A stretch of DNA of 56,440 bases from UBA1412 sp964609795 (GTDB lineage Bacteria; Verrucomicrobiota; Verrucomicrobiia; Limisphaerales; UBA1412). Positions 1 to 8,935 of the stretch are shown piece after piece; positions within the stretch are counted from its first letter, which is position 1; each line of letters begins with the position of its first letter. Position numbers and translations under genes: made by a program. The notes beneath the pieces were generated by a model, which ran no database searches, was not told the DNA's origin, and was given only the letters and a program-made list of their open reading frames with translations. The DNA lies in the NCBI GenBank assembly GCA_964609795.1, contig CAZSTC010000005.1:1-56440 (forward strand), in the 5' to 3' direction.

Positions 1-124
1 GTCTACGAAAACACATTCAAAAGCTCAAGACGATTTTTCCTCTTCAGATGGCAAGTATATCCTTTATATGTTCCGAATTCTGAGATTGAACATCTCCTGG
101 CCCCTGCCTTATACTCACCTCCCG
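1..124. other. window edge, no gene supported
   Basis: No gene can be supported here. The tyrS reading frame stays open to the left edge of the window, but no family similarity is visible before the ATG at 125. Another plus frame is open from the edge to a stop at 81-83 and could be the tail of a gene cut by the window, which cannot be judged from 27 codons. Confidence 0.3.
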
Positions 125-1405
125 ATGAGCGTAATGGACGAACTCAAATGGCGCGGATTAATTGCGGATTGTACAGATATGGAGGGTGTGACGAAATTAC
201 TCTCCGAAAAAAAGATAACTTTATATTGTGGATTTGACCCTACGGCCGACAGTCTGCATGTTGGCAACCTGATCCCCCTTCTGACCCTACGCCGATTCCA
301 GCTGCTGGGCCATCATGTCCTGGCCTTGGCCGGTGGCGCTACCGGCAGTATTGGCGACCCCAGCGGTCGCACCGCTGAACGCCAGCTGCTCACGCGCGAA
401 ATACTCTCCTATAACGTCGAGTGCGTAAAAAAACAGTTGTCTCGCTTCCTTGATTTTAACGATGGGCCAAATCCGGCCCTTTTGGTGGATAATGCAACAT
501 GGATGGCCCCATTCACCTTTCTGGACTTTCTTCGTGATGTGGGCAAACACTTTTCGGTCAATACCATGATCGCCAAGGAAAGCGTTCGAGCCCGTCTGCA
601 AAGCGAAACAGGCATTACTTATACCGAATTCAGTTACATGCTTTTGCAGGCTTATGACTTCTGCCATCTGAACAAAGAATTTGGCTGCGAGCTGCAGATC
701 GGCGGCAGTGATCAATGGGGCAATATTACGGCCGGAATGGACCTGAGCAAAAAAATGTCCGGTGTCACACTTTATGGTCTGACCTTGCCGCTCCTGCTTA
801 ATTCTGACGGCTCTAAATTCGGGAAAAGCCTGGGCGGGGCCGTCTATCTGGACCCGAATAAAACAAGTGTCTACCGTTTCTACCAATTCTGGATACGCGT
901 CGATGACCGCGATGTAATTAAGCTCCTCAAGTTCTATACATTCCTCTCCAGAGAACAGATTGAAGAGCTCTCTGCTCAACATGAAGCCAAGCCGGAAGCA
1001 CGCCTTGCACACAAAGCCCTGGCTTATGAAATGACTCGGCTCATCCACGGAGAAGATGCCACACAAGACGCCATTAGGGCTAGCGAGATTCTCTTCGGTG
1101 GAACCGTTGAGGGCATTTCCGAAAGAAATTTTGAAGATGTCGCTTCTGAAGTGCCCAACCGAGAAATATCCATTTCGGACCTTTCCGGTGAAGGCAAATC
1201 GCTTTTGGAGCTCTTGGTGCTTTGCGGACTTTGCACTTCCAAGGGACAGGCCCGCAAAGACGTGGATGCCGGCGGTATCTATCTGGCCAATATCCGCGAG
1301 AATAACATCCAACGCATGGTCACGGCAAAGGACCTTATGTTCGGAAAGTATCTTCTCCTGAGGAAAGGGAAACGAAACTATTCTGTCTTGAAAGCAATCC
1401 AGTAG
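125..1405 (+). CDS. tyrS: tyrosyl-tRNA synthetase
   Basis: Charges tRNA-Tyr with tyrosine in the cytoplasm; class I aminoacyl-tRNA synthetase. The protein from this start is 426 aa, close to the E. coli-type TyrS. Visible motifs are the HIGH-like HVGN (about residues 45-48), the tyrosine-site segment GGSDQWGN (about 193-200) and the KMSKS-like KFGKS (about 231-235). A C-terminal S4 RNA-binding domain (about 360-420) contains LCTSKGQARKDV. The ATG at 125 is chosen because the open frame to its left adds non-conserved residues; an ATG at 134 is also possible. No clear Shine-Dalgarno sequence precedes either. A DUF167 gene follows after 12 bases. Confidence 0.97.
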   Translation: MSVMDELKWRGLIADCTDMEGVTKLLSEKKITLYCGFDPTADSLHVGNLIPLLTLRRFQLLGHHVLALAGGATGSIGDPSGRTAERQLLTREILSYNVECVKKQLSRFLDFNDGPNPALLVDNATWMAPFTFLDFLRDVGKHFSVNTMIAKESVRARLQSETGITYTEFSYMLLQAYDFCHLNKEFGCELQIGGSDQWGNITAGMDLSKKMSGVTLYGLTLPLLLNSDGSKFGKSLGGAVYLDPNKTSVYRFYQFWIRVDDRDVIKLLKFYTFLSREQIEELSAQHEAKPEARLAHKALAYEMTRLIHGEDATQDAIRASEILFGGTVEGISERNFEDVASEVPNREISISDLSGEGKSLLELLVLCGLCTSKGQARKDVDAGGIYLANIRENNIQRMVTAKDLMFGKYLLLRKGKRNYSVLKAIQ

Positions 1406-1417
1406 CATATTCTCCAC

Positions 1418-1723
1418 TTGAGTGCTCTACCCTCTTATCTGAAAGAAACCGCTTCCGGCTGCACTCTATCCGTTCGTTTGCAGCCGCGATCCTCTCGTAA
1501 TGAGATTTGCGGCCAGATGGGTGACGCTCTGAAAATCAAGGTGACAGCCCCTCCAGTGGATTCAGCGGCTAATGAGCTCTTAATTGAATTTTTAGCGGAC
1601 TTATTGGATGTTTCGAAAGGCTCTGTTCAGATTTTGAAAGGACAGACCAGCCGAAGCAAAGTTGTACAAATTGTCGGCCTCAAAACAGACCAGATAGTGA
1701 AGAAACTCACAAACAAACCATAA
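1418..1723 (+). CDS. DUF167 (YggU) family protein
   Basis: Small cytoplasmic protein (101 aa) of the DUF167/YggU family, whose biochemical role is not established. Family hallmarks are LSVRLQPRSSRNEI near the N-terminus and KVTAPPVDSAANELLIEFLA in the middle, followed by a KGQTSRSK segment near the C-terminus. The start is a TTG at 1418, accepted because the next in-frame Met would delete the conserved first strand. It lies 12 bases after tyrS and may be cotranscribed with it. Confidence 0.88.
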   Translation: MSALPSYLKETASGCTLSVRLQPRSSRNEICGQMGDALKIKVTAPPVDSAANELLIEFLADLLDVSKGSVQILKGQTSRSKVVQIVGLKTDQIVKKLTNKP

Positions 1724-1754
1724 CCTGCATTTTTAGCTCTACCTCCAAATTCAG

Positions 1755-2561
1755 ATGAAACTCCCCGCCGACTATCATACTCACAATTATCTCTGCCGGC
1801 ACGCAGAAGGACGCCTGGTAGAATATGCTGCCACTGCTATTCAGCGGAGCGTCGCTGAAATTGGCTTTTCAGACCATGCACCGATGCCCACAGACGGATA
1901 CGACGAATGGCGAATGCTTTTGAACGAGCTCCCTGAGTATCTGGAGATGGCAGAAGAAGCTAAAAAAAAGTACCCAGATTATCCCATCCGCGTCGCGCTG
2001 GAGGTGGATTTTTTACCGGGGCAGGAAGCTTGGGTTCGGGATCTGTCAGAGCGTTATCCCTGGGATTATTTGATGGGCTCAGTCCATTACCTGGAAGACG
2101 GTTGGGATATCGATAACCCGGCAAAAAAACACTTGTGGGTTCAATCGAATATCAACGATATCTGGAAAAGATACTTTGAGCGCTTAACTCTTGCAGCAGA
2201 GTCGGGACTATTCAATATCATCGGACACATCGATCTGCCTAAAAAATTTAATTTCCGCCCCACCTGTGACTGTTCTTCTCTATACCGGAATTTTCTAAAA
2301 GCAGCCGCAAAAACAGGCACAGCTATCGAGATCAATACCGCCGGGTGGGACAAAGAATGCCGGGAAGCTTACCCCAGTTTCGATATTCTCGCGATGGCAC
2401 ACACCGAAGGAGTCCCCCTTACTTTTGGTTCGGATTCTCACTCACCCCACAACGTGGGCAACTACTTTGATAAGGCGATCTCTCTTGCCCGACAAGCCGG
2501 CTACACCCATTCCATCAGACTAAGCAATCGGAAGCCATCTCCCCATCCCTTACCCTCTTAA
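1755..2561 (+). CDS. histidinol-phosphatase, PHP family
   Basis: Probably hydrolyses L-histidinol phosphate to histidinol, the penultimate phase of histidine synthesis, using the PHP (polymerase and histidinol phosphatase) fold. The 268-aa protein begins with the metal-binding DYHTHNYLCRHA and continues with GFSDHAP, EVDFLPG, GSVHYL, GHIDLPKKF and the C-terminal GSDSHSPHNVG, the expected metal ligands of HisJ/HisK-type enzymes. It starts about 30 bases after the DUF167 gene and ends facing the minus-strand dehydrogenase. hisG is elsewhere in the window, so histidine genes are scattered here. Another PHP phosphoesterase activity cannot be excluded. Confidence 0.85.
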   Translation: MKLPADYHTHNYLCRHAEGRLVEYAATAIQRSVAEIGFSDHAPMPTDGYDEWRMLLNELPEYLEMAEEAKKKYPDYPIRVALEVDFLPGQEAWVRDLSERYPWDYLMGSVHYLEDGWDIDNPAKKHLWVQSNINDIWKRYFERLTLAAESGLFNIIGHIDLPKKFNFRPTCDCSSLYRNFLKAAAKTGTAIEINTAGWDKECREAYPSFDILAMAHTEGVPLTFGSDSHSPHNVGNYFDKAISLARQAGYTHSIRLSNRKPSPHPLPS

Positions 2562-2595
2562 GTGCAAGAGACATTTTGATACGCAGAAATAGCTG

Positions 2596-3903
2596 CTAGT
2601 TCAGCTCCCAGCAAAAACCATGGTACTGAGCGGGCAATACCTGCAGCTCTGTCCAGCCATTCACATCCAGAATTTGGTGTTCCGCACTTACCAGCTCTTT
2701 CAACTCTTCAAGGGGCACACAAGGCTGGGAGGCAATTATCATCCCCCGCCCGCCTACAGCTTCACTCAAAGTCTGTTTAAGCAGTGAAGCTAGATGCGGC
2801 ATCCTCACATCAATAAGCCGCTTATTACTCCCCAGTAAAGCAGATACATTCAAAAGCGGATCGAAAATCCTAACTTCATAGCCGCGGCCTAACAGAATTT
2901 GAGCCACTTCTACCATTGGGCTTTCCCGAAGATCATCCGTATTGGACTTAAATGAAAGGCCCAGAATTACCACTTCCCGGCATCCGGACGATTCCACTAA
3001 CTTCAACATTAAAGACAAATGCTGCTGATTGCTCGAAATCAGATTTTCGATAATAGGCATACTGACCCCGTTGCGGCGCGCACAATCCGTCAGAGCTCTC
3101 ACATCCTTGGGTAGACAAGATCCTCCAAAAGGATTTCCCGGTCGTAAATAAGCTGAAGAAATATTCAGTTTGGTATCACGACAGAGAATTCTCATCACAG
3201 AAAGTGCATCCAATCCAAGCTCTTTCCCCAGGCGCCCGATCTCATTGGCAAAGGCGATCTTAAGGGCATGAAACGCATTGCACCCGTATTTGATAAGTTC
3301 CGCTGTGCACCACTTCACTACTTCAACCTGCAAACCAAATATAGGCTCCATTTCAGGCGAAGGCGGTAATCCGTCCGATGTCCCAACCACAACCAATGCC
3401 GGCTTTTCAAAGTCCTTAATTGCCGTCCCCTCTCTCAAAAATTCGGGGAAATAATAAACCTCCAACAAAGCCGATTCCAATAAATCCTTAAAATAAACTT
3501 CTATTAGCTTCTCTGTGCTGCCGGGAAGCATTGTGCTCCGCAGAATCAGATAATGTTTTGTGCCCTTTTTCCTGATTGCACTGGCCAATTCTTCTGACAC
3601 CTGCCGGACATAGCTCAAATCCAGCGCTCCGGATGCAGAGCTGGGCGTCCCCACACAAACAATGGAAACCTCGCTCTCCCTAATCGCCTCACAACAATCC
3701 TGGGTTCCCTTCAGGAGCCCTTTCTCTTTAGCAGTTGCCAGCAGTATTTCCATTCCGGGCTCAATGATGGAGGGATGACCTGACGAAAAATCTTCTACCT
3801 TTTGTTGATTAATGTCTACCCCTACCACCGTGTGACCATGCGAAGCTAAGCAGGCTCCGGTCACGGCCCCGACGTATCCCAAACCAAAAATGCTAATCCT
3901 CAT
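2596..3903 (-). CDS. GDP-mannose 6-dehydrogenase-like (UDPGDH/GMD family)
   Basis: NAD-dependent four-electron oxidation of a nucleotide sugar to its uronic acid. The 435-aa protein has an N-terminal Rossmann motif FGLGYVGAV, the RSTMLPGS and PEFLREGTAI segments, the catalytic cysteine in GGSCLPKDVRAL, and a C-terminal FKSNTDDLRESP motif. The N-terminus and the catalytic segment look more like AlgD-type GDP-mannose dehydrogenases than typical UDP-glucose enzymes, so GDP-mannuronate is the better guess, but the substrate is inference. No alginate or capsule polymerase genes are next to it. It is a single gene, convergent with the histidinol phosphatase and divergent from the sugar transporter. 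Confidence 0.85.
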   Translation of the reverse strand: MRISIFGLGYVGAVTGACLASHGHTVVGVDINQQKVEDFSSGHPSIIEPGMEILLATAKEKGLLKGTQDCCEAIRESEVSIVCVGTPSSASGALDLSYVRQVSEELASAIRKKGTKHYLILRSTMLPGSTEKLIEVYFKDLLESALLEVYYFPEFLREGTAIKDFEKPALVVVGTSDGLPPSPEMEPIFGLQVEVVKWCTAELIKYGCNAFHALKIAFANEIGRLGKELGLDALSVMRILCRDTKLNISSAYLRPGNPFGGSCLPKDVRALTDCARRNGVSMPIIENLISSNQQHLSLMLKLVESSGCREVVILGLSFKSNTDDLRESPMVEVAQILLGRGYEVRIFDPLLNVSALLGSNKRLIDVRMPHLASLLKQTLSEAVGGRGMIIASQPCVPLEELKELVSAEHQILDVNGWTELQVLPAQYHGFCWELN

Positions 3904-3999
3904 AAGCGCTGACCTGTTATACCTGCCTTAACCTGATGTTTCAAGAACACGTTAACTCCAATTCTTTTTTCACCCGAATAAACTTAGCATCTTTTCCTC

Positions 4000-4028
4000 T
4001 TGCATGTTCGGCTTTAACCGGATAGATT
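4000..4028 (+). promoter_or_regulatory. candidate promoter for sugar transporter-ribokinase pair
   Basis: TTGCAT (4000-4005) and TAGATT (4023-4028) are separated by 17 bases in the divergent gap upstream of the transporter. The match to the sigma-70 consensus is moderate (3/6 and 4/6). A GGAAG ribosome-binding site lies at 4052-4056, five bases before the ATG. Confidence 0.3.
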
Positions 4029-4061
4029 CTTTCCGTATTTAAACTATGACTGGAAGTAGCC

Positions 4062-5099
4062 ATGACTATAATTAATTCTTATTATGTTGCCGTATTAATG
4101 TGTGTGATAACAATGCTCTGCTGGGGCAGTTGGGCAAACACTCAGAAACTAGCCAGCAAAGAGTGGAAGTTTCAGCTCTTCTACTGGGATTACGGCTTTG
4201 GAGTTCTGCTCTGGTCTCTGTTATTGGCATTTACTTTCGGAAGTATCGGTGAATCAGGTCGCAGTTTTCTAAGCGATTTAGGTCAATTTAATGCTCAGGG
4301 CGATGTCAGCTCACTGTTCCGAACCAATGTCCTCTGGGCCTTTTTCGGTGGAATCATCTTTAACCTCTCAAATTTGTTGCTGGTCATAGCAATTGATATT
4401 GCCGGTATGGCTGTGGCATTCCCAATCGGGGTCGGCCTGGCTCTGGTTCTCGGTGTTATCTCTACTTATTATTTTCGGCCGGAGGGAGACCCGGCTCTCA
4501 TGGCTGCGGGTGTCGCGTTGGTATTGGTTGCGATCATCTTAAATGCTGTTGCCTATAAAAAACTTCAAGGAGGCAAAAAGTCAGGCGGCAGCTCCGCTAT
4601 GGGAATCACTATATCGGTGATTGCCGGCGTTTTGATGGGCTGTGGATTCTTTGCTCTTGTCACCAAAGGAATGGTCAATAACTTCAACCAACCTGAGCCC
4701 GGCTTGATGACGCCCTACACCGCTCTAGTCGTTTTCTCATTTGGATTGGTCCTTTCCAACTTTATCTGGAATAGCATCGTCATGCTTAAACCGATTCAGG
4801 GAAAACCGATCCCCTTTAAAGATTATTTTACCAAGGGAAGCTTCAAACTACACGCTATCGGCATCCTGGGGGGCATTATTTGGAATATCGGCATGTCGTT
4901 TAGTCTGATCGCCTCTGGGCAAGCGGGTGCGGCTCTTTCCTATGGACTGGGCCAGGGGGCTACCATGGTGGCTGCTTTCTGGGGTGTTATTATCTGGCGA
5001 GAGTTTAAAGGAGCTCCCAAAGGTACCTATAGTCTCCTGGCAGCCATGTTCTTTTTCTTTATAGCAGGCTTGGGCCTTCTCATCTACTCAAAGATGTAA
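4062..5099 (+). CDS. GRP-type sugar transporter, probably ribose (RbsU-like)
   Basis: Integral membrane protein of 345 aa with about ten hydrophobic segments, of the drug/metabolite superfamily sugar-uptake (GRP) type that imports glucose or ribose. The N-terminal CWGSWANTQKL and the internal glycine-rich transmembrane helices are typical of this group. A GGAAG site precedes the start. The ribokinase that follows after 44 bases on the same strand argues for ribose as substrate; that is inference from context. The two genes form a compact uptake-and-phosphorylation pair, read divergently from the GDP-mannose dehydrogenase-like gene. Confidence 0.85.
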   Translation: MTIINSYYVAVLMCVITMLCWGSWANTQKLASKEWKFQLFYWDYGFGVLLWSLLLAFTFGSIGESGRSFLSDLGQFNAQGDVSSLFRTNVLWAFFGGIIFNLSNLLLVIAIDIAGMAVAFPIGVGLALVLGVISTYYFRPEGDPALMAAGVALVLVAIILNAVAYKKLQGGKKSGGSSAMGITISVIAGVLMGCGFFALVTKGMVNNFNQPEPGLMTPYTALVVFSFGLVLSNFIWNSIVMLKPIQGKPIPFKDYFTKGSFKLHAIGILGGIIWNIGMSFSLIASGQAGAALSYGLGQGATMVAAFWGVIIWREFKGAPKGTYSLLAAMFFFFIAGLGLLIYSKM

Positions 5100-5143
5100 C
5101 AGACAAAATTGTTGTACTTAAAACCAATAGAACCGATTAAATT

Positions 5144-6073
5144 ATGCCAAAAAAAAACGTAGTAGTTGTGGGTAGTTCCAACACGGATATGATTATCCAG
5201 ATGAAGACGATTCCTCGTCCGGGGGAGACTCTTCTCGGTGGAAAATTCAGTATTGCTCCGGGAGGTAAAGGTGCCAACCAGGCCGTGGGGGCTGCCCGGG
5301 CAGCCAGACCGGGCACTCAGGTTATTTTTGTCGCCAAAGTGGGCAAAGATATTTTTGGAGAACAGGCAATTACCGGTTTCAAAAAGGATAAAATTCAAAC
5401 TGATTATGTTTTTCAGGATTCAAACAATCCTTCAGGGGTAGCGCTTATTTTTGTGGCAGATGATGGGAAAAACAGTATTGCCGTAGCCTCCGGCGCCAAT
5501 TCGGCTCTCTCTCCGGCTGATGTCAAAAAGGCATCTCAAGCCATCAAAAATGCAGATATCCTGGTCTTACAACTGGAAACACCCCTAGAGACTGTCCGGA
5601 CTGCCATCGAGATTGCCGATCAGGCCGGAGTTCCTATCATTTTAAACCCGGCTCCTGTCCAGAAATTACCCCCGGAAATCCTGCGGAAGGTGACTTTGTT
5701 GACACCCAACGAAATTGAAGCCGAAACCTTAACAGGAATTGCTGTTAAAAATAAAACCGCTGCAGCTCAAGCCGCGCAAATCCTCCATGACTTGGGGGTG
5801 CCCATTGTAATCATTACTCTCGGGGCCAAAGGTGCATACCTCTCAACTCCGACCGTTAAACAAATGATTAAGCCTTTCGCTGTTAAGGCGGTGGACACAA
5901 CCGCAGCAGGAGACATCTTCAATGGCTCTCTGGCTGCATCATTAAGCGAAGGCACCGGACTCTTAGAGGCAGTTCACTTTGCGTCAGCAGCGGCCGCTCT
6001 TTCGGTCACAAAGCTGGGAGCTCAGCCTTCAGCACCCAAACGAAGGGAAATAATCGATCTGCTCAAGAAATGA
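5144..6073 (+). CDS. rbsK: ribokinase
   Basis: Phosphorylates D-ribose to ribose 5-phosphate with ATP in the cytoplasm, feeding the pentose phosphate pathway. The 309-aa PfkB-family protein has the first signature GGKGANQAVGAARA and the second signature with catalytic Asp, DTTAAGDIFNGSLA. The substrate-binding N-terminal VVVGSSNTDMI is also typical of RbsK. It follows the GRP-type transporter, consistent with ribose uptake and activation. It ends seven bases before the convergent TPR lipoprotein gene, with no visible terminator between them. Other PfkB sugars are possible but ribokinase is the best fit. Confidence 0.9.
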   Translation: MPKKNVVVVGSSNTDMIIQMKTIPRPGETLLGGKFSIAPGGKGANQAVGAARAARPGTQVIFVAKVGKDIFGEQAITGFKKDKIQTDYVFQDSNNPSGVALIFVADDGKNSIAVASGANSALSPADVKKASQAIKNADILVLQLETPLETVRTAIEIADQAGVPIILNPAPVQKLPPEILRKVTLLTPNEIEAETLTGIAVKNKTAAAQAAQILHDLGVPIVIITLGAKGAYLSTPTVKQMIKPFAVKAVDTTAAGDIFNGSLAASLSEGTGLLEAVHFASAAAALSVTKLGAQPSAPKRREIIDLLKK

Positions 6074-6080
6074 ACACGTG

Positions 6081-7019
6081 CTACTGACCGACTTCGGAAT
6101 CCGCAGTCTTTGTATCGATATGCATCACGTTTGACTCTCTGGGAACAGCTGATTTAATCATATATTGCTCAATGAGTTCAAATAACTCGGAGCTCTCTTT
6201 TTCCATACCCAGCCACTGGAAATTTTTAGCAGCCCGCTGCAAAATCATAATAGCTTCGTAATCCCTACCCAAACCCCAAAGGCACCTGCCCTGCCCGGCC
6301 AGAGCCGTAGCGATCAATTCTGGATCAGCCAACTCTTTGGCTTCTTCCAAAAGCTTATTCCAGGAAGTTAATGCCGCATCATATCGGCCTAACGCCTCCT
6401 CCGTCTCTGCGAGGTTAGAATTCAGCGCCCATGCCGTGCTTCGATCAACGGCGTTTACTTTTTCCAGCGCACGGTGAATAACCGCGTTGGCTTTGTCGGC
6501 CGACCCTTCACGGAGCAAACCGCTTCCATATTCATTCTGGAGCAGGACCCACAGTGCTGTCTCTTTTTCCTCCAAGTTGGAAGTCTCCGCCAAGGAAAGC
6601 AGTTCCTCCATCCTTTTTTGTCGAGATTCTTGTGAAGTCTTCTGCTCTATCTGAAGCAACAGTATCTGATTCTTCCACCACTCAGAACCTTGCAGGTTAA
6701 TCGACGCGGCTTCAGAAGCTAATGCCCTGGCTGATTCGTAATTTCCATTCCTATACGCTGAATAGGATTGATTGTGAAGAGCGATGGCCTGACGGTCGCG
6801 ACGGTCCAAAAGAGCATATTTACGGGCAACCTCTTTCCAAGTTTCCTCTGAAGCTTTCCAGTTTCCTGCTTCCATCACTTTTACGGCGGTCGCCTCCAAC
6901 AGCTCCGCTTCGTGAACCGGAAATGGAACCGGCTCAGGGGCCGGAGTACTACACCCGACGATAAACAATCCGCTAATAATAATGCATGTCAGATATAGGG
7001 ATTCTCTTATATTTTTCAT
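6081..7019 (-). CDS. TPR-like lipoprotein at the end of the Mla-like operon
   Basis: A 312-aa predicted lipoprotein: the basic N-terminus is followed by a hydrophobic stretch and the lipobox FIVGC (Cys at about residue 23), then a Pro-rich linker and a helical body of tetratricopeptide-like repeats. Its ATG shares a base with the stop of the MCE gene (TAATG), indicating translational coupling. It is therefore likely to work with the Mla-like transporter, perhaps as a periplasmic scaffold, but no known Mla component (MlaA, MlaB, MlaC) is recognisable in it. Function is unknown; only the lipoprotein and repeat character and the coupling are direct observations. Confidence 0.8.
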   Translation of the reverse strand: MKNIRESLYLTCIIISGLFIVGCSTPAPEPVPFPVHEAELLEATAVKVMEAGNWKASEETWKEVARKYALLDRRDRQAIALHNQSYSAYRNGNYESARALASEAASINLQGSEWWKNQILLLQIEQKTSQESRQKRMEELLSLAETSNLEEKETALWVLLQNEYGSGLLREGSADKANAVIHRALEKVNAVDRSTAWALNSNLAETEEALGRYDAALTSWNKLLEEAKELADPELIATALAGQGRCLWGLGRDYEAIMILQRAAKNFQWLGMEKESSELFELIEQYMIKSAVPRESNVMHIDTKTADSEVGQ

Positions 7020-8122
7020 TACCTTTTCCCTCCCAACGTAGGACGCAACACGCTTTGAGGGGGTGCATTCGTTTGCGAAGAAAAGCTCCCCTTAAGAAGC
7101 CAATTACGTTTAAGACCTTGGACCAAATCATCCAAATCCAACACCAGAGAGGAGATTGAGCTTAACATGTAACTATTGGCCTGCACCTGCTCCCGCAGGT
7201 TGGATGTGATCTGGGCTAAATTCACCAGGGTTTCATTCAAATTTTGGCTGAGCATGACCAGATTAGTTTCAGAAGTTTGAACGGTACCCTTAACGGAACC
7301 CAGAGTATCTACGATCTCCCTGTTCATCTCCGGAGGAATCGCCCATTCACCCAAGCCCCCATGCTGATTGGTGAGTATTGAGGTGATTGCTTGAACGTTA
7401 TGCACGATCGGCTCCAGCTCCTTCACCGTTCCGATGGCGCTGGACATCAACCTCGTAGATTCTTCCAGCAATTCGTTGATTTTGTTTGTCAAAGAGAGAA
7501 CCCCCGGCAGCCCCTCGCTCACTTTATTAACCAAATCATTCGCTGACTTCATGACATCTGTGGCTTCATAACAAAACAGCATATACCCCATAAAGTTTTT
7601 ATCGATCGGTTCAGAGCTCCATTTCCCTTCCTTCTCGTCTCCCGACGGATCCTGCCAGACATAAAACTTACCATCCTCCTCTTTATAAGTCGCTGAAAGC
7701 TTAATATCCATATTGGATTGACCGCCTTTACTGACTTCGAGTGTCTTTCCTCCCAGGAGTCCTGATTTCAGCCGTACATCAGAGTCATTCCAAAGGTAAC
7801 CGTAATAAGGTTCCCATATATCAAATTGGACGGTTACATTGTAATACTCACCAGGAGCATTGGGCGAAATTGCCGTTATCACGCCAGCCTTAAAACCCAT
7901 CAGCATCACGGGGTCACCCACTTTAAACCCTTCAGCTGATGAAACGAGCGTGAAATAGGGAACCTTTTTCTTAGTCCATCCTTTTCTGACTGCAGTTGAA
8001 TACGCATAGTAGGACATTGCCCCTAAAGCGATCAACGAAGCGATTACCACAAAAAAACCGACCCATTTTTCAACGCGGTCCATTTGAGTTCGCAACTGCG
8101 GAGTTAAATCATTCAGCGCCAT
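7019..8122 (-). CDS. MCE-domain protein, MlaD family
   Basis: A 367-aa inner-membrane protein with one N-terminal transmembrane helix (about residues 20-42) and an MCE domain (about 52-135) containing FKVGDPVMLMGFKAG and a following GLLGGKTLEV segment. MCE proteins form hexameric rings that carry lipids between inner and outer membranes. The C-terminal half is long, helical and polar, much longer than E. coli MlaD (about 180 aa), suggesting a needle-like or barrel extension. It starts two bases after the ATP-binding gene and its stop overlaps the lipoprotein start, so all four genes are probably one transcript. The substrate is not knowable from sequence. Confidence 0.88.
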   Translation of the reverse strand: MALNDLTPQLRTQMDRVEKWVGFFVVIASLIALGAMSYYAYSTAVRKGWTKKKVPYFTLVSSAEGFKVGDPVMLMGFKAGVITAISPNAPGEYYNVTVQFDIWEPYYGYLWNDSDVRLKSGLLGGKTLEVSKGGQSNMDIKLSATYKEEDGKFYVWQDPSGDEKEGKWSSEPIDKNFMGYMLFCYEATDVMKSANDLVNKVSEGLPGVLSLTNKINELLEESTRLMSSAIGTVKELEPIVHNVQAITSILTNQHGGLGEWAIPPEMNREIVDTLGSVKGTVQTSETNLVMLSQNLNETLVNLAQITSNLREQVQANSYMLSSISSLVLDLDDLVQGLKRNWLLKGSFSSQTNAPPQSVLRPTLGGKR

Positions 8123-8124
8123 AT

Positions 8125-8934
8125 TCAGTTCTCACTTCCATCTCCTAATAGTTTCTTTACAGTTGGATTTTCAGAGCTCTTGAGGGATTCAGCTCCTTGA
8201 AAAACCAAAAAATCATTTTCGGTAATAACTCCGTAATGAGTTCCAAAATCCAAAAAATTACCCAAATCCTGCGTGGCAACCACCACGACCGCGGGGGTAC
8301 TCTGTAGTGATTCAATCCCCGTGGAAAGTGATTTAAGCATGCGCTTTAGCCAAAAACGTTGGATCACGTCCAGACCTTCTCCAAAGTTATCCCAAAAAAA
8401 CAATTGAGATTTAATCAGGATCGTCTGGGCTAAAACAGCTAATTGCTTCTGGTAGAAGGTCAGCTGGGTCGGCAAAAAATTAATCAGTGAAGATATTCTC
8501 AGGTATTCCAAAATAGCTTTAAGCGGTTCCGAAAAATGGCTGATATCTTTATTTTCATGATAACAAAGCGGCAATGCTATGTTTTCAGCCAAAGTCAGCC
8601 GCGGAATTAACCGGTCTCCATCCTCAAAAACAAAACCGATTTTTCGACGGATAGCACACATTTTCTCCTCTGTCGCTCCCCAATAATCCACTCCAAAAAG
8701 AGAGAGCCGCCCCTCCGGCAAAGCCAGCAAACCGGCAGCTGCCTTCAAGAGGCTGGTCTTGCCGCTGGCATGGAGCCCGGAAATAACCCAGCGCTCCCCT
8801 GCTCGTATTTCCCAACGAACCGTGCTTGTGCGCTCAATTTGAGTTTGAGAAGAGCCAACCCGCTCAGCCTCCGTCAAACACATGAGGGGCTCTTTCGCTT
8901 GAATGGTTGGATCAGCTTCCATTGTTACTTCCAC
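8125..8934 (-). CDS. MlaF-like ABC ATP-binding protein with degenerate catalytic motifs
   Basis: Nucleotide-binding subunit of the Mla-like transporter by position, 269 aa. Walker A is intact (GLHASGKT, residues 53-60). Other motifs are altered: the Q-loop Gln is Glu (FVFEDG, residue 104), the LSGGQ-type signature reads LTFYQ (158-162), the Walker B catalytic Glu is Asn (FFWDN, 182-183) and the switch His is Gln (ATQD, residue 222). The D-loop region GEGLD is retained and the frame is intact, so this is not a simple pseudogene. It lies one base after the permease and two before the MCE gene. It may bind ATP without efficient hydrolysis, or need a partner subunit encoded elsewhere; both are inference. 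Confidence 0.85.
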   Translation of the reverse strand: MEVTMEADPTIQAKEPLMCLTEAERVGSSQTQIERTSTVRWEIRAGERWVISGLHASGKTSLLKAAAGLLALPEGRLSLFGVDYWGATEEKMCAIRRKIGFVFEDGDRLIPRLTLAENIALPLCYHENKDISHFSEPLKAILEYLRISSLINFLPTQLTFYQKQLAVLAQTILIKSQLFFWDNFGEGLDVIQRFWLKRMLKSLSTGIESLQSTPAVVVVATQDLGNFLDFGTHYGVITENDFLVFQGAESLKSSENPTVKKLLGDGSEN

Positions 8935-8935
8935 A

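Noticed and set aside
287..1417. 376-codon frame antisense to tyrS
   Set aside because: It lies opposite a clear tyrosyl-tRNA synthetase with all motifs, has no recognisable protein features and arises from codon bias of tyrS.
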